Shown one piece after another: positions 46,141 to 58,130 of a stretch of 64,000 bases of DNA (its first letter is position 1; each line of letters begins with the position of its first letter). The stretch is from Ananas comosus (lineage: Eukaryota > Streptophyta > Magnoliopsida > Poales > Bromeliaceae). The stretch covers positions 8,991,944 through 9,055,943 of the forward strand of contig NC_033632.1 of assembly GCF_001540865.1 (NCBI RefSeq). The letters run 5' to 3'. The notes beneath the pieces were generated by a model that ran no database searches, was not told the origin of the DNA, and saw only the letters and a program-made list of their open reading frames with translations. The position numbers and the translations under genes were made by a program.

Positions 46141-47797
46141 TTGTGCAAAGTATCTATACATATATTGAATCTTGAGTTTAACTGTGGCCTACGTGTCCTC
46201 TTCTCGGCGCCCCCCTCTCTACCGTCCTCTTTCGCGCTCGGCCCGCGTAACGTGGGCCCTCGGAAGGGTTACGTGCCGCCCTGGCCGCACCTCCCGAACC
46301 CTGTCTCCCGAAATCCCTCTCTCTCGATCCCTCTCTCGCAGAGGCTAACCCTCGCAGCTCCCGCAAGATGCGGGGCGTTGTCGCTCGCCCCGTACGTGCG
46401 GCGCGCGGTGTGCTAGGAGTCGTAGCTTCGCCGGTGTGCGCCGTGGCCCAACTCCTCTCTCTGCGGTGGGCATCGTAGTACTTCTCCGCCCTTGCGCTGT
46501 ACCCGCCTCCCCTCTGTTTGCGATGGACATCATCGTCCTTCTCCCCGCCGCCGGCGGATGTGGGTTGCCTCATACCCATAAGGTTTATGGTAAGTAATTA
46601 CTACAGCCTACTCTATAATCTAATTTGGTGTACCCCCCTCCCTTCGCCTGCCCGGGCTTCACCCCCTCATTCTGTGCCGGCGGCGGGTGCGGGTTCCCTC
46701 ATGCCCGTCCGACGGGACCCACGGATTGGCATAGTGGTGCCCGACTCTCTCCCTCCTCCTCCCTCATCCCGGCGCTCTCACCTTCTCGTGGGTAGCGTCC
46801 ACTTCCCTGTGATATNNNNNNNNNNNNCCCCCCCCCCCCCCCCGCATATCCGTCCCCCTCTTGCTCCCCTGTTCCAGGAAGGACCTATAAATACTCCTGC
46901 ATCTATGCAGAGATGCCGCGCATTGGTTGCCTCCGTTTATAAGCTTTTACCTTTTAACTCTCTAAACTCTGACTTCATGTACAAGGTTTGCCTTAGATTC
47001 CGTCGGATTTTTCTACTATCTCCTCCTATAATATCCGTCGGGTGTTAGGGCAAGGAGTCGATCCTCTGTGCTTTTGGGTTTCTGCTAGGCTGTCCTATAA
47101 TACTCGCTGCATTCTAAGGTGGTTGCCTCGGTTCCACAAGGTTTGAAAAAACGGATTTATAAATTATTTATACAAAATTTAGGGTGCCTGATGCCACAGC
47201 TTTGCCTTTTTCCTCCTAGGTTGTCTGCTACTGTGTCCTGTTCCGGACCAAGGTTTGTAAAATCAAATTAATTAAATTTTGTATACAAAATTTGGGGTGC
47301 CTTATGTCATTACTCTGCCTTTTCCCTCCTAGGTTGTCTGCTTCTGTGTACTGCTCGGCGCCATGCTCCCCTTATCTGTTATTGGACTTTTGTACTCCCG
47401 GGCCTTTTCGGTGAGTAGTGGCTCAGTCTGCACACTCTAAATTATTGTGCATATAAAATTGTTTTGGGGAAATGAGATACTTAAGAAATGCTTTATGGAA
47501 ACCGAGGGCCAATCTACTCCTTCTGAATTATGATGTACATAATTCAACAATTTCTTAACATATGCTTTTAAAAACTTCCCTTATACTTTAAAAAGTATTT
47601 TAAGGAGGCGAAGTGAAATGAGCTTAAATTTCAGTTGCCTGTTCCTATTGATATTTTGCGGATTGTCTACTTGCACCTTTAAAATGTTTTTTTCCCCATT
47701 GTCCGCTTTCCATTTTAACTGCAATTCTTAGGATCTGCTCACGCCTCTAAATTGTTTGTTCTATTCTCCAATTTTCCCTTTGCGCACAGTCTCCAGG
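46141..47797 (+). other. Possible promoter and 5' exons of the split gene
   Basis: 46180-46560 and 46620-46860 are C/T- and CG-rich, with a partial internal duplication (GCCGGCGG...TGCGGGTT...CCTCATGCCC, near 46547 and 46677). A 12-N gap (46816-46827) abuts a run of 16 C. An imperfect duplication at about 47171-47241 and 47284-47354 contains TTTCCTCCTAG acceptor-like sites. Exons cannot be assigned without transcripts. Confidence 0.35.
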
Positions 47798-48091
47798 ATG
47801 TCCATTGTTCAGCTCTCTTTTAGTAAATTACTCGAGGAAATATGTCAAAAAATGGGTGTTGGGACCCCTAATTGTGTTGCAACTATCGGTGCTGAAGGTT
47901 GGTTCATTGCATATATAGACCTTCCTATCGCACGTAGTGGGGCAATTGTCGAAATTGCCCGTGCTCGGGTGCTGCGTCCCCTGATTTTCTTCTGGCGAAG
48001 GATGATTCGGCTCGCGTGGCTATCCAGCGAATGAAGGCCGAACTTGATCTTCATATAAAGGATATAAATTATGATGACTTCATAATGTATA
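47798..48091 (+). pseudogene. Split host-like gene, left part: possible dsRNA-binding-type domain
   Basis: From the ATG at 47798, just after a CTCCAG acceptor-like site, the frame reads a helix (SFSKLLEEICQKMG), strands (TPNCVATIGAEGWFIAYIDL) and, after a probable one-base loss near 47963, a second helix (DSARVAIQRMKAELDLHI). This order of elements resembles a double-stranded RNA-binding fold, though the assignment is only structural guesswork. The frame continues through YDDFIMY and meets the LTR of a copia element at 48092. The target duplication GTATA (48087-48091) is the last host sequence. The continuation is at 55594. Confidence 0.55.
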
Positions 48092-48586
48092 TGTAGAACG
48101 AAGCGGAAGTATTCGTTCGTACCTTTTTGCGGAAGCGAATTGCGATACGACGCGATGAGTCCGGATCGTAGAGATTGATTACGTGTCGTTGGATCGTCCT
48201 TGAAGGTCTTCTAACGCTCCGAACCCGCAGTGGATCGAACTACAAATGAGCACGATCGCAAATCCACCGTTCAAGTCCCTCTAGAATAATAAGTCAATGG
48301 AGGATGTGGTATCTCTCTTTTGTTTTCTTATTCACTTTCTTTTTCCGTTCGTTCATCGTTTTATGTGGGATTGCTCGTCTATTTATAAGGGATTCCAAAA
48401 TCCTAATAGCGTAAGAGATAAGGCCAAATCGGTTATTAACTGTTATCCTAATATGATTAGAATTCATCTCTAATTAGCTTTCCAATTTAAAAGCGAGATT
48501 AATCCTAATCCAATTAAATAACATAATAACCGTCGGATCGAGCCCGATCATGGGCGCACCCGATTCGATTTAACCGAATACCAACA
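48092..48586 (-). repeat. Copia 3' LTR
   Basis: 495 bp; plus strand reads TGTAGAACGAAGCGG... to ...ATACCAACA. A TATA-like CTTATAAATAG (minus) lies at about 48380-48390. Confidence 0.93.
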
Positions 48587-49666
48587 TCTCCCACTCGCAC
48601 ATAACGGGATCGATGCCATCGCAACCACTTCCTCAATATTACACCACTATTAATTCTATTCATACAGGAAAATGAACAGTGCGACCGCCGAGTCAACCTG
48701 CATTTTGGGAGCTCTATACTAGAAAACGCATACGGCCAGCATAGAGACATCAACCCTCAAAAAAGAAATATTAGACTCGTGATGCCCTAGACCATTGAAC
48801 TACATCAGGTTCAGCATCTCTAATCCCTCAAAGAGCCATGCTAACCGCAATTGCGCACATTATGACACTATACTCATGATTGTTTCGCTATACTGTAGCG
48901 ATACAACCTGTCGACAATGAGTCAAAGTGTCTGAATATAATTCAACTAGTCTTCCTTGAGTCTTTATGCCACTGAGTTGAGAACTGATTGTTTTCCCAGC
49001 AATGCCCCATAAAACCGCATCACTCATAGCCGTAGGAAACATGCCAAAGTAGCAACATCAATTCTTTCACTTAATGACATAGTCAAAAGTCACTAAGGGC
49101 ATCTAATTTATATAGGACATCGTCTCAAAATAATGCCCGTAAGAACTCACACGATGAGGAAGCAGGGATCCATTCACTCATCTTCTTCATTTAGTCGCCC
49201 AGCACATGTAGTATGAAATACATGCTATGACAGAGAATCCCAATAAGCGTATGTCTTTCTCAATGTCATACGGATCTTAGCTCAGTCACTCCCGGAGTGT
49301 CTAGCTTGAGTTCCCCATTTGCTCGCTATCTCAAGCGTCAAACGGTGAGCTCACATCCGGCTCTTAATATACAGGCTATACGAATTGTGGGACTATTCGT
49401 ATGCGGTCTCATTAATGACCTCATCTTGGTGCCAACCAAGGCGGCTTCCATTAATGCTTCAATTTTCGCTCGCTCTCTACAGCGCCGAAAAGAATGATTG
49501 CCCGTGTGAGAGGGCCAATGAGCCTGTGATATACTATCAATCAGTTTAATAATAAGATAGGAAAAATATGCATCTGTACTAATTTTGCCAAAATAATAAT
49601 TTATAATTAAATAACCAAAAATTACAAAAGGAAAAAAAATAAAAAAATAATCGACTGTCTACACAA
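48587..49666 (-). other. Copia region between pol and 3' LTR
   Basis: About 1.1 kb with the polypurine tract at 48587-48600. Short open frames on either strand (49297-49497 plus, 48514-48753 minus) show no known domain. An AT-rich stretch at 49540-49650 follows the pol stop. Confidence 0.6.
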
Positions 49667-51590
49667 TCAAATCCTACGAAGTCCAAGAGCTTTAACATGA
49701 GCCAAAAAGGATTCTCTAACAATAGGCTTAGTCAGAGGATCTGCAACCATGCGACTCGTAGAGATGTGTTCCAGGATTATTTCCTTCTGCGCCACTGCCT
49801 CACGAACAAAGTGATATTTTAAGTCGATGTGCTTTGTCTTGCCATGATATTTCGGGTCCTTCTTGTATGCAATCGCTGCCATACTGTCACAATAGATCGT
49901 CACAGGAACGGAAGTACAAGCGACAATCCCAATATCTCGAAGGAACCTCCTCAACCAGATAGCCTCCTGGGCTGCTGCAGAACACGCCACGAACTCCGCC
50001 TCCATGGTGGAAAGAGCTATGCAGGTCTGTTTCTTACTACTCCAAGTTATGGCGCCATTGTCAAGTAAGAATGCATATCCTGAGGTCGACTTACTCTCAT
50101 CTAGGTCACTAGCCCAATTCGCATCGCTATAACCGATGAGACGCAAATCCGTACCTTGATAGCACAGCACATAATCCATCGTACCTCTGAGGTAACGAAG
50201 TATTCTTTTAACAGCCTTCCAGTGGTCCAATCCCGGATTGGACTGAAAAAGGCTAACCAAGCCCACGGCATAACATATATCAGGCCGAGTACACATCATA
50301 GCATACATCAGGCTCCCGACCGCATTAGCATATGGAATCCGATTCATCTTGTTCTTCTCTTCAGAAGTTTTAGGGCACTGTTTAAGGTTCAAACTCTCAC
50401 CTTTAGCAATAGGAGTATTAATGGGTTTGTAATTGTGCATCTGAAATCGTTCTAAAACTTTTCTTAGGTAAGTCTCTTTGAGACAGATCTAAAAGTTTCT
50501 TAGAACAATCTCGTAGGATCTTAACTCCGAGCACATAATTCGCTTCACCCATGTCCTTCATTTCAAAATTAGAGGACAGCCACGTCTGAGTGGCGACAAT
50601 CATCTCCTTATTATTCCCGGCCAATAAGATGTCATCCACATATAAAGAAAGGATAAGAAAAAATCCTTTGGACCGTTTAACATACACACAGTGATCTTCT
50701 TCAATCATCGTAAACCCATCTTCAGTGATGGCTCGATGAAATCGAATATACCACTGTCTGGAGGACTGCTTCAATCCATAAATGGATCGTCGGAGCTTAC
50801 AAACTTTATGCTCCTCACCCTTTACAGAGAAGCCAGTAGGCTGATCCATATAGATCTCCTCATCCAGTTCTCCATTGAGAAATGCAGTTTTAACGTCCAT
50901 TTGGTAAAGATCCAAATCCAAATATGTGACAATGGCCAAGATCAGACGGATCGAAGCAAACCTTACAACAGGAGAAAAAGTTTCTTCGTAATCAACGCCT
51001 TCTCGTTGGGTAAAACCCTTTGCTACTAGGCGAGCCTTGTACCTATCGATAGAACCGTCTGCCTTGCGCTTAATCTTGAGAACCCATTTATTCCCAATTG
51101 TTTTGCGCCCTTGTGGCAAGTCAACCAAGTCCCAGACATGATTTGACTTCATCGATTCTATTTCCTCCATCATTGCATCCATCCATTCCTTATGAGTAGG
51201 TAATGAGAGAGCCTCTTGGAAGGATCTAGGCTCATCATCATCATGTGCAGCAACCATGAAAGCTTCCCCCTCAATCTCAAAACGACGACGGGGAATGCCT
51301 ACACGTGCGCTCCTACGAAGTTGAGGCTCCACATCTAAAGGTAAGTCGCTCCCACTATCCCCAGGAGGTATCGGAGTCGCCTCCTCTGCCTCAACTGAGC
51401 GAATAGAAGCGCCAATGTCAGAGTCATCCATCTCATGGAACTCAGTTTCATTTCGAACCTCACTTCTATAAGGAAAATCCTCCTCGAGGAATTCAACATC
51501 TCGTGACTCAATCTCAGTCAAACTTCCATCAGGCTGCTTTCCGATGAACACGTATCCCTTAGAGTGTTCAGAGTATCTTATAAAGATACA
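49667..51590 (-). pseudogene. pol: Copia reverse transcriptase and RNase H
   Basis: Motifs are WVLKIKRKADGSIDRYKARL, DVKTAFLNGELDEEIYM, the active-site YVDDILLAG and, after a one-base shift near 50480, the RNase H part with SDANWASDLDESKSTSGY and STMEAEFVACS. The frame ends at 49667. Apart from the shift this portion is well preserved. A 1.1-kb stretch without recognised genes separates it from the 3' LTR. Confidence 0.92.
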
Positions 51591-51599
51591 CTTTCTCCC

Positions 51600-52360
51600 T
51601 CTAGGACCCAACTTTCCATCCTTGTGAGAAGTATTGTGTACATAAGCTGCCGAACCCCAAGGACGCAGGAGCTCCAAATTTGGTTTCCTGCCTGTCCATA
51701 ATTCATAAGGGGTGGAAGGTACTGTTTTGGAGGGTACACGATTAAGAATGTAGGCAGCAGTTAACAATGCGTCTCCCCAAAAGGAGACAGGCAAATTTGC
51801 TTGCGCCATCATTGACCTAACCATGTCAAGCAAGGTGCGATTTCTTCTCTCCGCTACACCATTTTACTGCGGAGTGCCAGGAATTGTCAGCTGTCTGATT
51901 ATTCCTTTTTCATCACACAATTCCTTGAATTGTTCAGATAGATACTCGCGGCCTCGATCAGTTCTTAAGATTTTAGTTTTCATATCTAACTGATTCTCAA
52001 CCTCATTTATATAATGTCTAAAACAATCCAATGCTTCAGACTTATGGGAGATCAGATAAATATGACCGAAGCGCGTATGGTCATCTATAAATATGATGAA
52101 GTAAAAAGCACCATGTCTTGCCCTCACACTCATTGGGCCACAAATGTCGGAATGGATCAATTGTAAAGGAAATTCTGCCCTAGAAGCTTTATTAAATAAT
52201 TTTCGGGTCGCTTTTCCTGCTAAACAATGTTCACATGGGGGTGGGTCGACTTTAGTGAGCAAGCTCAATAACCCGTCTTTAACCAATCTAGTCATTCTGT
52301 CCTGCCCACTATGAGTAAGACGTGCACGCCATTTAATTGAAACATTGTGATCATTCTCAA
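51600..52360 (-). pseudogene. Copia integrase
   Basis: The frame contains the end of the zinc-binding region (CEHCLAGKATRKLF), then catalytic-core motifs LIHSDICGPM and KILRTDRGREYLS. A TAA at 51864-51866 falls just before the glutamate motif NGVAERRNRT, which follows in the same frame. The C-terminal part continues with FWGDALLTAAYILNRVP. The enzyme would insert element DNA into the genome; this copy is cut by the stop. Confidence 0.88.
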
Positions 52361-52379
52361 CAGAAGATAGTAGGGAAAA

Positions 52380-53656
52380 AAATTACTATTATTAATATTA
52401 TAATCAATGTCCAAAATCATAAATCCATTTGACATAAAACCTCTCCCATAATAAATAGTTCCAAGATGAATCTTAACTACATCACTCTCAAAACTAAAAG
52501 AAAAGCCTAACTGTAGCATAGCAAGAATAGAAAACAAGTTCCGCCGAATTCCTGGAGCATAAAGTACATCATGTAGGTATAAAGTTCGACCACCTTGCAT
52601 GATCAACTTGTATGTGCCAACGCCTAACACATCGATACTTGAATCGTTCCCCATGTATACTCTTCTGCTCCCAGCAGGGACACGACGGTACTCAACCAAT
52701 CCCATCCGATCCCTCGCTACGTGGTCATTTGCTCCTGAGTCTACAATCCACACAGGGAGAGATTCAGCAACAAACGTGTTAGAAGAAACAAAAGAGCGAG
52801 AATCGGGATAGAGATGTACCTTCTTCGGCTCAGTGCAATCACGAGCGAAGTGTCCCAGCTGATTACAGTTGAAACAAGTCATCTTTGACTTGTCCTTCTT
52901 GCCACCTAGTTTGTTTCTCTTTCTTTTAGTGCTCTTCGCGTTCTTAGGCGCGGATCCGCTACGATTTTGAGCCCCAGTAGTCCTCTTTCGCTTGAACCCA
53001 GATGTCCTGCGAAAGTTTGACTCAGCAGCATTGGTAGTTGGAGTTTTAACAGCCTCAAGGCGCTCCTCCTTCAACTCCAAATGCCACGCAACATCCTCAA
53101 AAGTTTTGATATTATCATTATAGATCAAATTTACTGGCATATGTTCCCACGAATTGGGAAAAGAGCGAATCGTAGCTTGGATCTGCTGCTCATCAATCAA
53201 GGTGCCGCCAGCCGACTTTTACTCGCGAATCATGTTTGACATGGTTCTAACGTGCTGTTTTATAGTCTGATCGGCACGCTTCTTATAACTGTCAAACTGC
53301 ATAGTCAGACCGCGCAACCTTGTAGCCGAAGTAGTACCAAATTTTGCTTTGAGAGCCTTCCACATATCATACGCAGTCGGATACTGCTCACACTCACACA
53401 AGAGATCATTCTGCATACTGCTCAGCAACGTGATGCGAGCAATGCGATCCTTTTTAAGCCAATTATTATAGGCTTCCATCTCTCGGCGAGCCTAGGCATT
53501 GGTGCCCTCTGTGGGTAGGTCCATTTTATTACTCAAGTTTTTCAGAACCTCTTGCTCAGCGAGAACATATTGAATTTTACGGTGCCAAATATCATAATTG
53601 TCACCATCCAATTTGTCGCCCTTATTTAAATTTGCAACAATTTGCTTGGAGGCCAT
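52380..53656 (-). pseudogene. gag: Copia gag and protease
   Basis: The start ATG is at 53654-53656 (MASKQIVANLNKGDKLDGDN...YDIWHRKI). The gag domain continues in the frame with ALKAKFGTTSATRLRGL, then an intact CCHC knuckle CFNCNQLGHFARDC and the protease site WIVDSGANDHV. Stops TAG (53492-53494) and TAA (53219-53221) interrupt the gag part, and a frameshift near 52360 separates the protease from the integrase. Gag would form cytoplasmic particles and the protease would cut the polyprotein. Confidence 0.88.
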
Positions 53657-55084
53657 TAAATTTCACTATTTGTTCATGCAATGCGCAGAAAAGGATATTT
53701 TAAAATTAGTACACGATACATATATTCAATTTTGCCGCATCTCTAATTAAATAAATTAAAAATTAGACCATAGATGCGTACGCTATGCTCATAATCACAT
53801 CACACACCATATGTCAAAAGTTTTTAAATACTTAATTAAGATGTACAAAATATTTGGAAGTAAAAGCATATAATTACTCTACCAAAAATAAAAGAGAAAA
53901 AAAAACTTCCACTAGATAAGGCATGCATAAAAAAATTACATTATGCCAAAAGATACATCTATCCATACATCATAAAAGCATTATTTTAAATGCATGAAAA
54001 AAATGCATGCATTATTTATACGAAAGCATATTAATCATTGAATACACTTAAAAGAGATTTTATTAATTAAAAAAATATTGCAAAACCAAAAAAAATGCAG
54101 GTCTGAACGACATCGGGCCCATTTGCGGTTCGGCCTGCTCGGCTGGCAAGCGCTGGACCGCGCAGGGCCTGTTGCCTGCGCGTTGTGGGCACGGCCCGCA
54201 AGGTCCGTGCGGGCGGGCTGACAGCCTCCGGCGCGCCTGCATGGCCAGTGCCGCGCTGCGCGGCCGCATGTGCCAGTGCGTGGCCCGCATGGCGAGCGCG
54301 CGGCGCGCGGCCCGCATGGCTAGTGCGTGGCCTGACGGCCGCATGGCCTGCGCGCGGCGCGCGGCCCGCGGCCGCGCGTCCTGTACGGTCCGCATAGCCA
54401 GCGCGAGGAGCGCGGCCCGGGCCCATGGCCTGCGCGCGGCGCGCGGCCGCGGCCCGCGCGGCCTGCGAGGGCCGCCATGGCCAGCGGCCTGCATGGCTGC
54501 GCGTGGCCGCGGCCGCGCGGCGGGTGCCGAGGCCGGACGGCCTGCGCCTGCGGGCTTGCCGAGCGTAGCCTGCCCGCGGCCCGTCTGGCCTCCGAGGCCC
54601 GCCTCGTGGGTGTGACCTGCGCGCGTGCGCGCCCACGCGGCTCTTAGCCGCATGGAATCAATCAAACAGTATTATTATCATTATTAAAGAAGGATTAAAC
54701 TTCAAAAAATCATAACTTATCATTTATAATTCCGATTCATGCAAGAAATATATCGATGGAAAGCTTGTGAGGAGCTCTTCCAAATCATGCAAGTTTCATA
54801 ATGGAATGTGTATCATACATCAAACAAGCCACCCCCAAAGTTTCGATTTAGGGTTTCGTTTTTCTCATAAAATACAAAACCAAATCAAATCAAAATTTAT
54901 AGATCTAATCTACAACTTCGGTGCTTCAAGATGTGTAAAAATTATGCAAAAATGTCCACTTTGAAAAAAAAACACCATTAACGACCTCAGGTATGCAAGA
55001 AAAAATCCAAACAATGACAGATTTAATTTTATACATGCAATCTCGTTAAAAAAATTGATTTAGGCCACAAAATCAACCAAAAAA
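53657..55084 (-). other. Copia 5' leader with an extreme GC-rich block
   Basis: Between the primer site and gag lies about 1.4 kb. Its flanks (53660-54100 and 54650-55080) are AT-rich, but 54110-54650 is extremely GC-rich, with many GCGCGCGGC and CATGGC repeats. Long open frames on both strands (for example 54063-54665 minus) are low-complexity Arg/Ala/Pro/Gly readings and are probably not coding. Confidence 0.6.
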
Positions 55085-55098
55085 GGCTCTGATACCAA

Positions 55099-55593
55099 TG
55101 TAGAACGGAGCGGAAGTATTCGTTCGTATCTTTTTGCGGAAGTGAATTGCGATACGACGCGATGAGTCCGGATCGTAGAGATTGATTACGTGTCCTTGGA
55201 TCGTCCTTGAAGGTCTTCTAACGCTTCGAACCCGCGGTGGATCGAACTACAAACGAGCACGATCGCAAATCCACCGTTCAAGTCCCTGTAGAATAATAAG
55301 TCAATGGAGGATGTGGTATCTCTCTTTTATTTTCTTATTCACTTTCTTTTTCTGTTCGTTCATCGTTTTATGTGGGATTGCCTGTCTATTTATAAGGGAT
55401 TCCAAAATCCTAATAGCGTAAGAGATAAGGCCAAATCGGTTATTAACTGTTATCCTAATATGATTAGAATTCATCTCTAATTAGCTTTCCAATTTAAAAG
55501 CGAGATTAATCCTAATCCAATTAGATAACATAATAACCGTCGGATCGAGCCCGATCATGGGTGCACCCGATTCGATTTAGCCGAATGCCAACA
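55099..55593 (-). repeat. Copia 5' LTR
   Basis: 495 bp, 16 differences from its partner, mostly transitions. CTTATAAATAG on the minus strand (about 55387-55397) is the probable TATA box. Confidence 0.93.
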
Positions 55594-55843
55594 GTATAAA
55601 AGTATGTATGATAATGTTACAGTCCAGTTCAGCGACCTCCTTGGGCAGTTCAATAAATTGAAGCGTGAGCACAATATTCTTAGAGACTGTTACGCTTCAT
55701 CTGTTGCCGAAAATGTCAGGTATGTAGATGAACACGTGAAGATGCGCCGTACGCTTGATGAATATAATGCGGCCATCAATCGCCTTCGTGCGGATCGAAC
55801 AACTATGATGACTGATCCCTTTGAATCAGAGTCGACTTCTTAG
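55594..55843 (+). pseudogene. Split host-like gene, right part: coiled-coil C-terminus
   Basis: Directly after the copia element the second GTATA (55594-55598) is followed by an open frame in phase with the left part. It encodes KSMYDNVTVQFSDLLGQF, then a heptad-rich stretch (NKLKREHNILRDCYA; VKMRRTLDEYNAAINRLRAD) likely to form a coiled coil. It ends FESESTS with TAG at 55841-55843. Removing the element and one target duplication leaves the frame uninterrupted across the site, so the insertion is in an exon. I do not recognise the gene family. Confidence 0.6.
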
Positions 55844-57260
55844 TCATGTTCTTCGACCTTGGGCTCCATACTTTGTTGCGGGCTTGCACCTCCTTCTTGC
55901 TGCTACTACCTTCCTCTGTGTCCTTTAGTGTTTCTTAGGCGCCCAGCAGTCTCTTCAGCTCTTTTCTGTACTCCGGAGTTGAAGCTCATCACTTATAATG
56001 CTTTGTTATTTCCTTATTTGTGCAATAGCCTACGTACTATGAGTTAGCCTTTGTTGCTTCTAGCATGTGCTGTCGACTCCTTCTGTCCTGTTCTTTATTT
56101 TGTAAAAGTTGGTGCGTGCTTTTGTGTTAGAAATATGGCATGTACTTTGGGGTCCCTCTGTTTGGTTTATGTGTTGCTTGGTGCTCTAAAAGTTTCAATC
56201 TCTCTTTGTGCTGCATGAGGTTTGCAATTGGTTTGCTTTGCTTGCTTCAGCTCAACATTCCTAAAGGGGGGCCAGCCATGTCCTTTGGATTTTGTGTTTA
56301 CATTATCACTAACCTTGGAGTTGCTTTTTCTTTTTTTTTTTTTTTTTTTTGCCTGCCAACATACTACCGCCAACCTTGGAGTTCCAAAATTTTTTTCACT
56401 TCTGTAATTTTCTTCGAGGCTTAAAATTAAGTTACTAATTGGCAATTTTGCACTATGCAGGACTCACCAATACTGTTCTATTTTCATCTATATCTATTTA
56501 TCCGCTGCAAGTTTGTCTATGAAAATTTCAATATAAAACATACTTACAAACCCCCCCCCCTCTTAAAGCACATTTACTTTGCGTCTTTCACTTCATATAT
56601 GGATTTTTAGTTGCGGTAAATAACATAATTTAGTTGTATTATTTCCGCTGTTGGAGAGCTTTTTGTGGTTAATGGAGCCTCTGTTATCTCGATTAAAATG
56701 TTTGTGAGGAACTAAATGCAACTTTGGCATGGTGTACAGATGTGGTGTTCATTCACTAGCCCAATTAATTTTAGTTTACAAAATCTGTGAAGCTGATTTT
56801 TTTTTGGGTGTTTGCATTTTCATGAGTTGTTTTATATGAATGATGTGGTTTCTTCTATTTTGGTGAGTAAATAGTTGCGGAATGAAGGTTAGATAGTGCC
56901 AAAATCAAATGATATATTGCTTCTTGAGGTGCCGGTCATTCGTGTTGCTTAGCTAGAGATGTAATCTGAGAGATGTAATCTGTAAGAGCCTTTCTACTTG
57001 GGTTCTTATTAAGGGCCAGGAATCTGTATTCTAGAAGGCTATTGGTGTTGGTTGTCTCCGATATAAGCTTGGCTACTACATGTGACGCAGAATACATCAA
57101 CATAGTTCGAAATTTCATCGGGCATCCTGCATTCAGCTCAATTTAACTTAGCAATATGTTGAATTCAGCATATTAGGTTCAGGTTTTTGCTAGCGACAGT
57201 TGCTTTCCCTGCTTTTAGTCCAGCCCTTATATTTTTCAGAGTTTCTATTTACTTCTTTTG
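55844..57260. other. 3' flank of the split gene, AT/T-rich
   Basis: Probable 3' UTR of the split gene followed by intron-like or intergenic T-rich DNA with homopolymers (T run 56330-56350; C run near 56552). No further gene is recognised; the frame at 56936-57118 minus has no known domain. Confidence 0.4.
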
Positions 57261-57265
57261 TCTTA

Positions 57266-58130
57266 TGCTATGATGACCTTTCCCTTGGATGTGAATTACT
57301 TGCAATAATTGAGGACGCGCCGGGCCTTCTCGGATGATGGTAGTGTAATTCTTGATCTGCTTCTTCACTGGTAGTAGGGGACTTTGGATGGCCTTTTCCC
57401 TAGGCAACCGGTTCCTCTTATTTGGACTAAGAATGCTTTCGATATATGTGTCGGTTGTGGCTCAATCTCCAGTACTGAGGTGGCAGGTTTCGGCGCCAAT
57501 CTAATAATGTTCGATGATTGGGAGAGCCTGAGCAAAATATATTATATTTATTTTCACTACTCGGTTTTCATTACCTGGCTTCTATATATATATATATGAA
57601 TGGTTTTTCCCGTTTTCTATGGGCTCCTGCGTGTATTAGGTAGTGTTCTATGCTTTTTGTTCTGCTTTGTAAAGTCGGGGTTTCGTCATTTGTTTTGAGC
57701 AAATTTTCTCCCAGATTTTCTTTTTTCCCTGCTCAGATTTTTCGAAACTGTGTTCCCAATGTCGATTTCCTGTGTTTCTCCGCCTCTTATACCACGAGTT
57801 TTAATGTTTCTATTGGTACCTGTTATCATCTGCGGCTTTGACTTTGCCTCTTTCGTTCCATGCTATGATGACTTGCTCTTTCAATGTCGGATGGTTGCAC
57901 GGTTGCAATAATTGAGGGCGTCTCGGGTTTTCTTGGCTAGTAATAGGGCACTTTGGATGGCCTACTTCGTAGGCAACCGGTTGCGCTTATTTACTGTAAG
58001 GATATTTTGGGTGGCATGTGGGCTCTAACTAAGTGAGCAGTTCCAATCTGGCATTCTTCTGTATCAAACGGGTTATATCCTATGACCCGAGGAGTCTGAG
58101 CAAACTATATCGATTTTCACTCTTCATTCT
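57266..58130 (+). repeat. Diverged tandem duplication of about 0.6 kb period
   Basis: 57266-57590 and 57860-58130 share, in the same order, GCTATGATGAC, TTGCAATAATTGAGG, a GGGCACTTTGGATGGCC block, TAGGCAACCGGTT and GAG.CTGAGCAAA.TATAT. A partial third start (CACTATGATG.CCTGTCCCT) lies near 58285. The unit is not one of the LTR families of this window. Confidence 0.75.

Larger units (their letters stand above)
48092..55593 (-). mobile_element. Complete Ty1/copia LTR retrotransposon, decayed
   Basis: A 7502-bp element on the minus strand with two 495-bp LTRs (48092-48586 and 55099-55593) that differ at 16 positions by my count (about 3 percent). The target duplication is GTATA on both sides. 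The primer site TGGTATCAGAGCC (minus) is at 55085-55097, one base inside the 5' LTR. The polypurine tract (GTGCGAGTGGGAGA, minus) is at 48587-48600. Domain order (minus) is gag with zinc knuckle, protease, integrase, reverse transcriptase, RNase H, the copia order. Stops at 53492, 53219 and 51864 and frameshifts near 52360 and 50480 break the single polyprotein. About 1.4 kb of leader precedes gag and about 1.1 kb follows pol. Confidence 0.95.

Noticed and set aside
54063..54665. Minus-strand frame of 200 codons in the copia leader
   Set aside because: Open frames occur in several phases on both strands because stop codons are rare in the GC-rich repeats; no domain or conserved start context.
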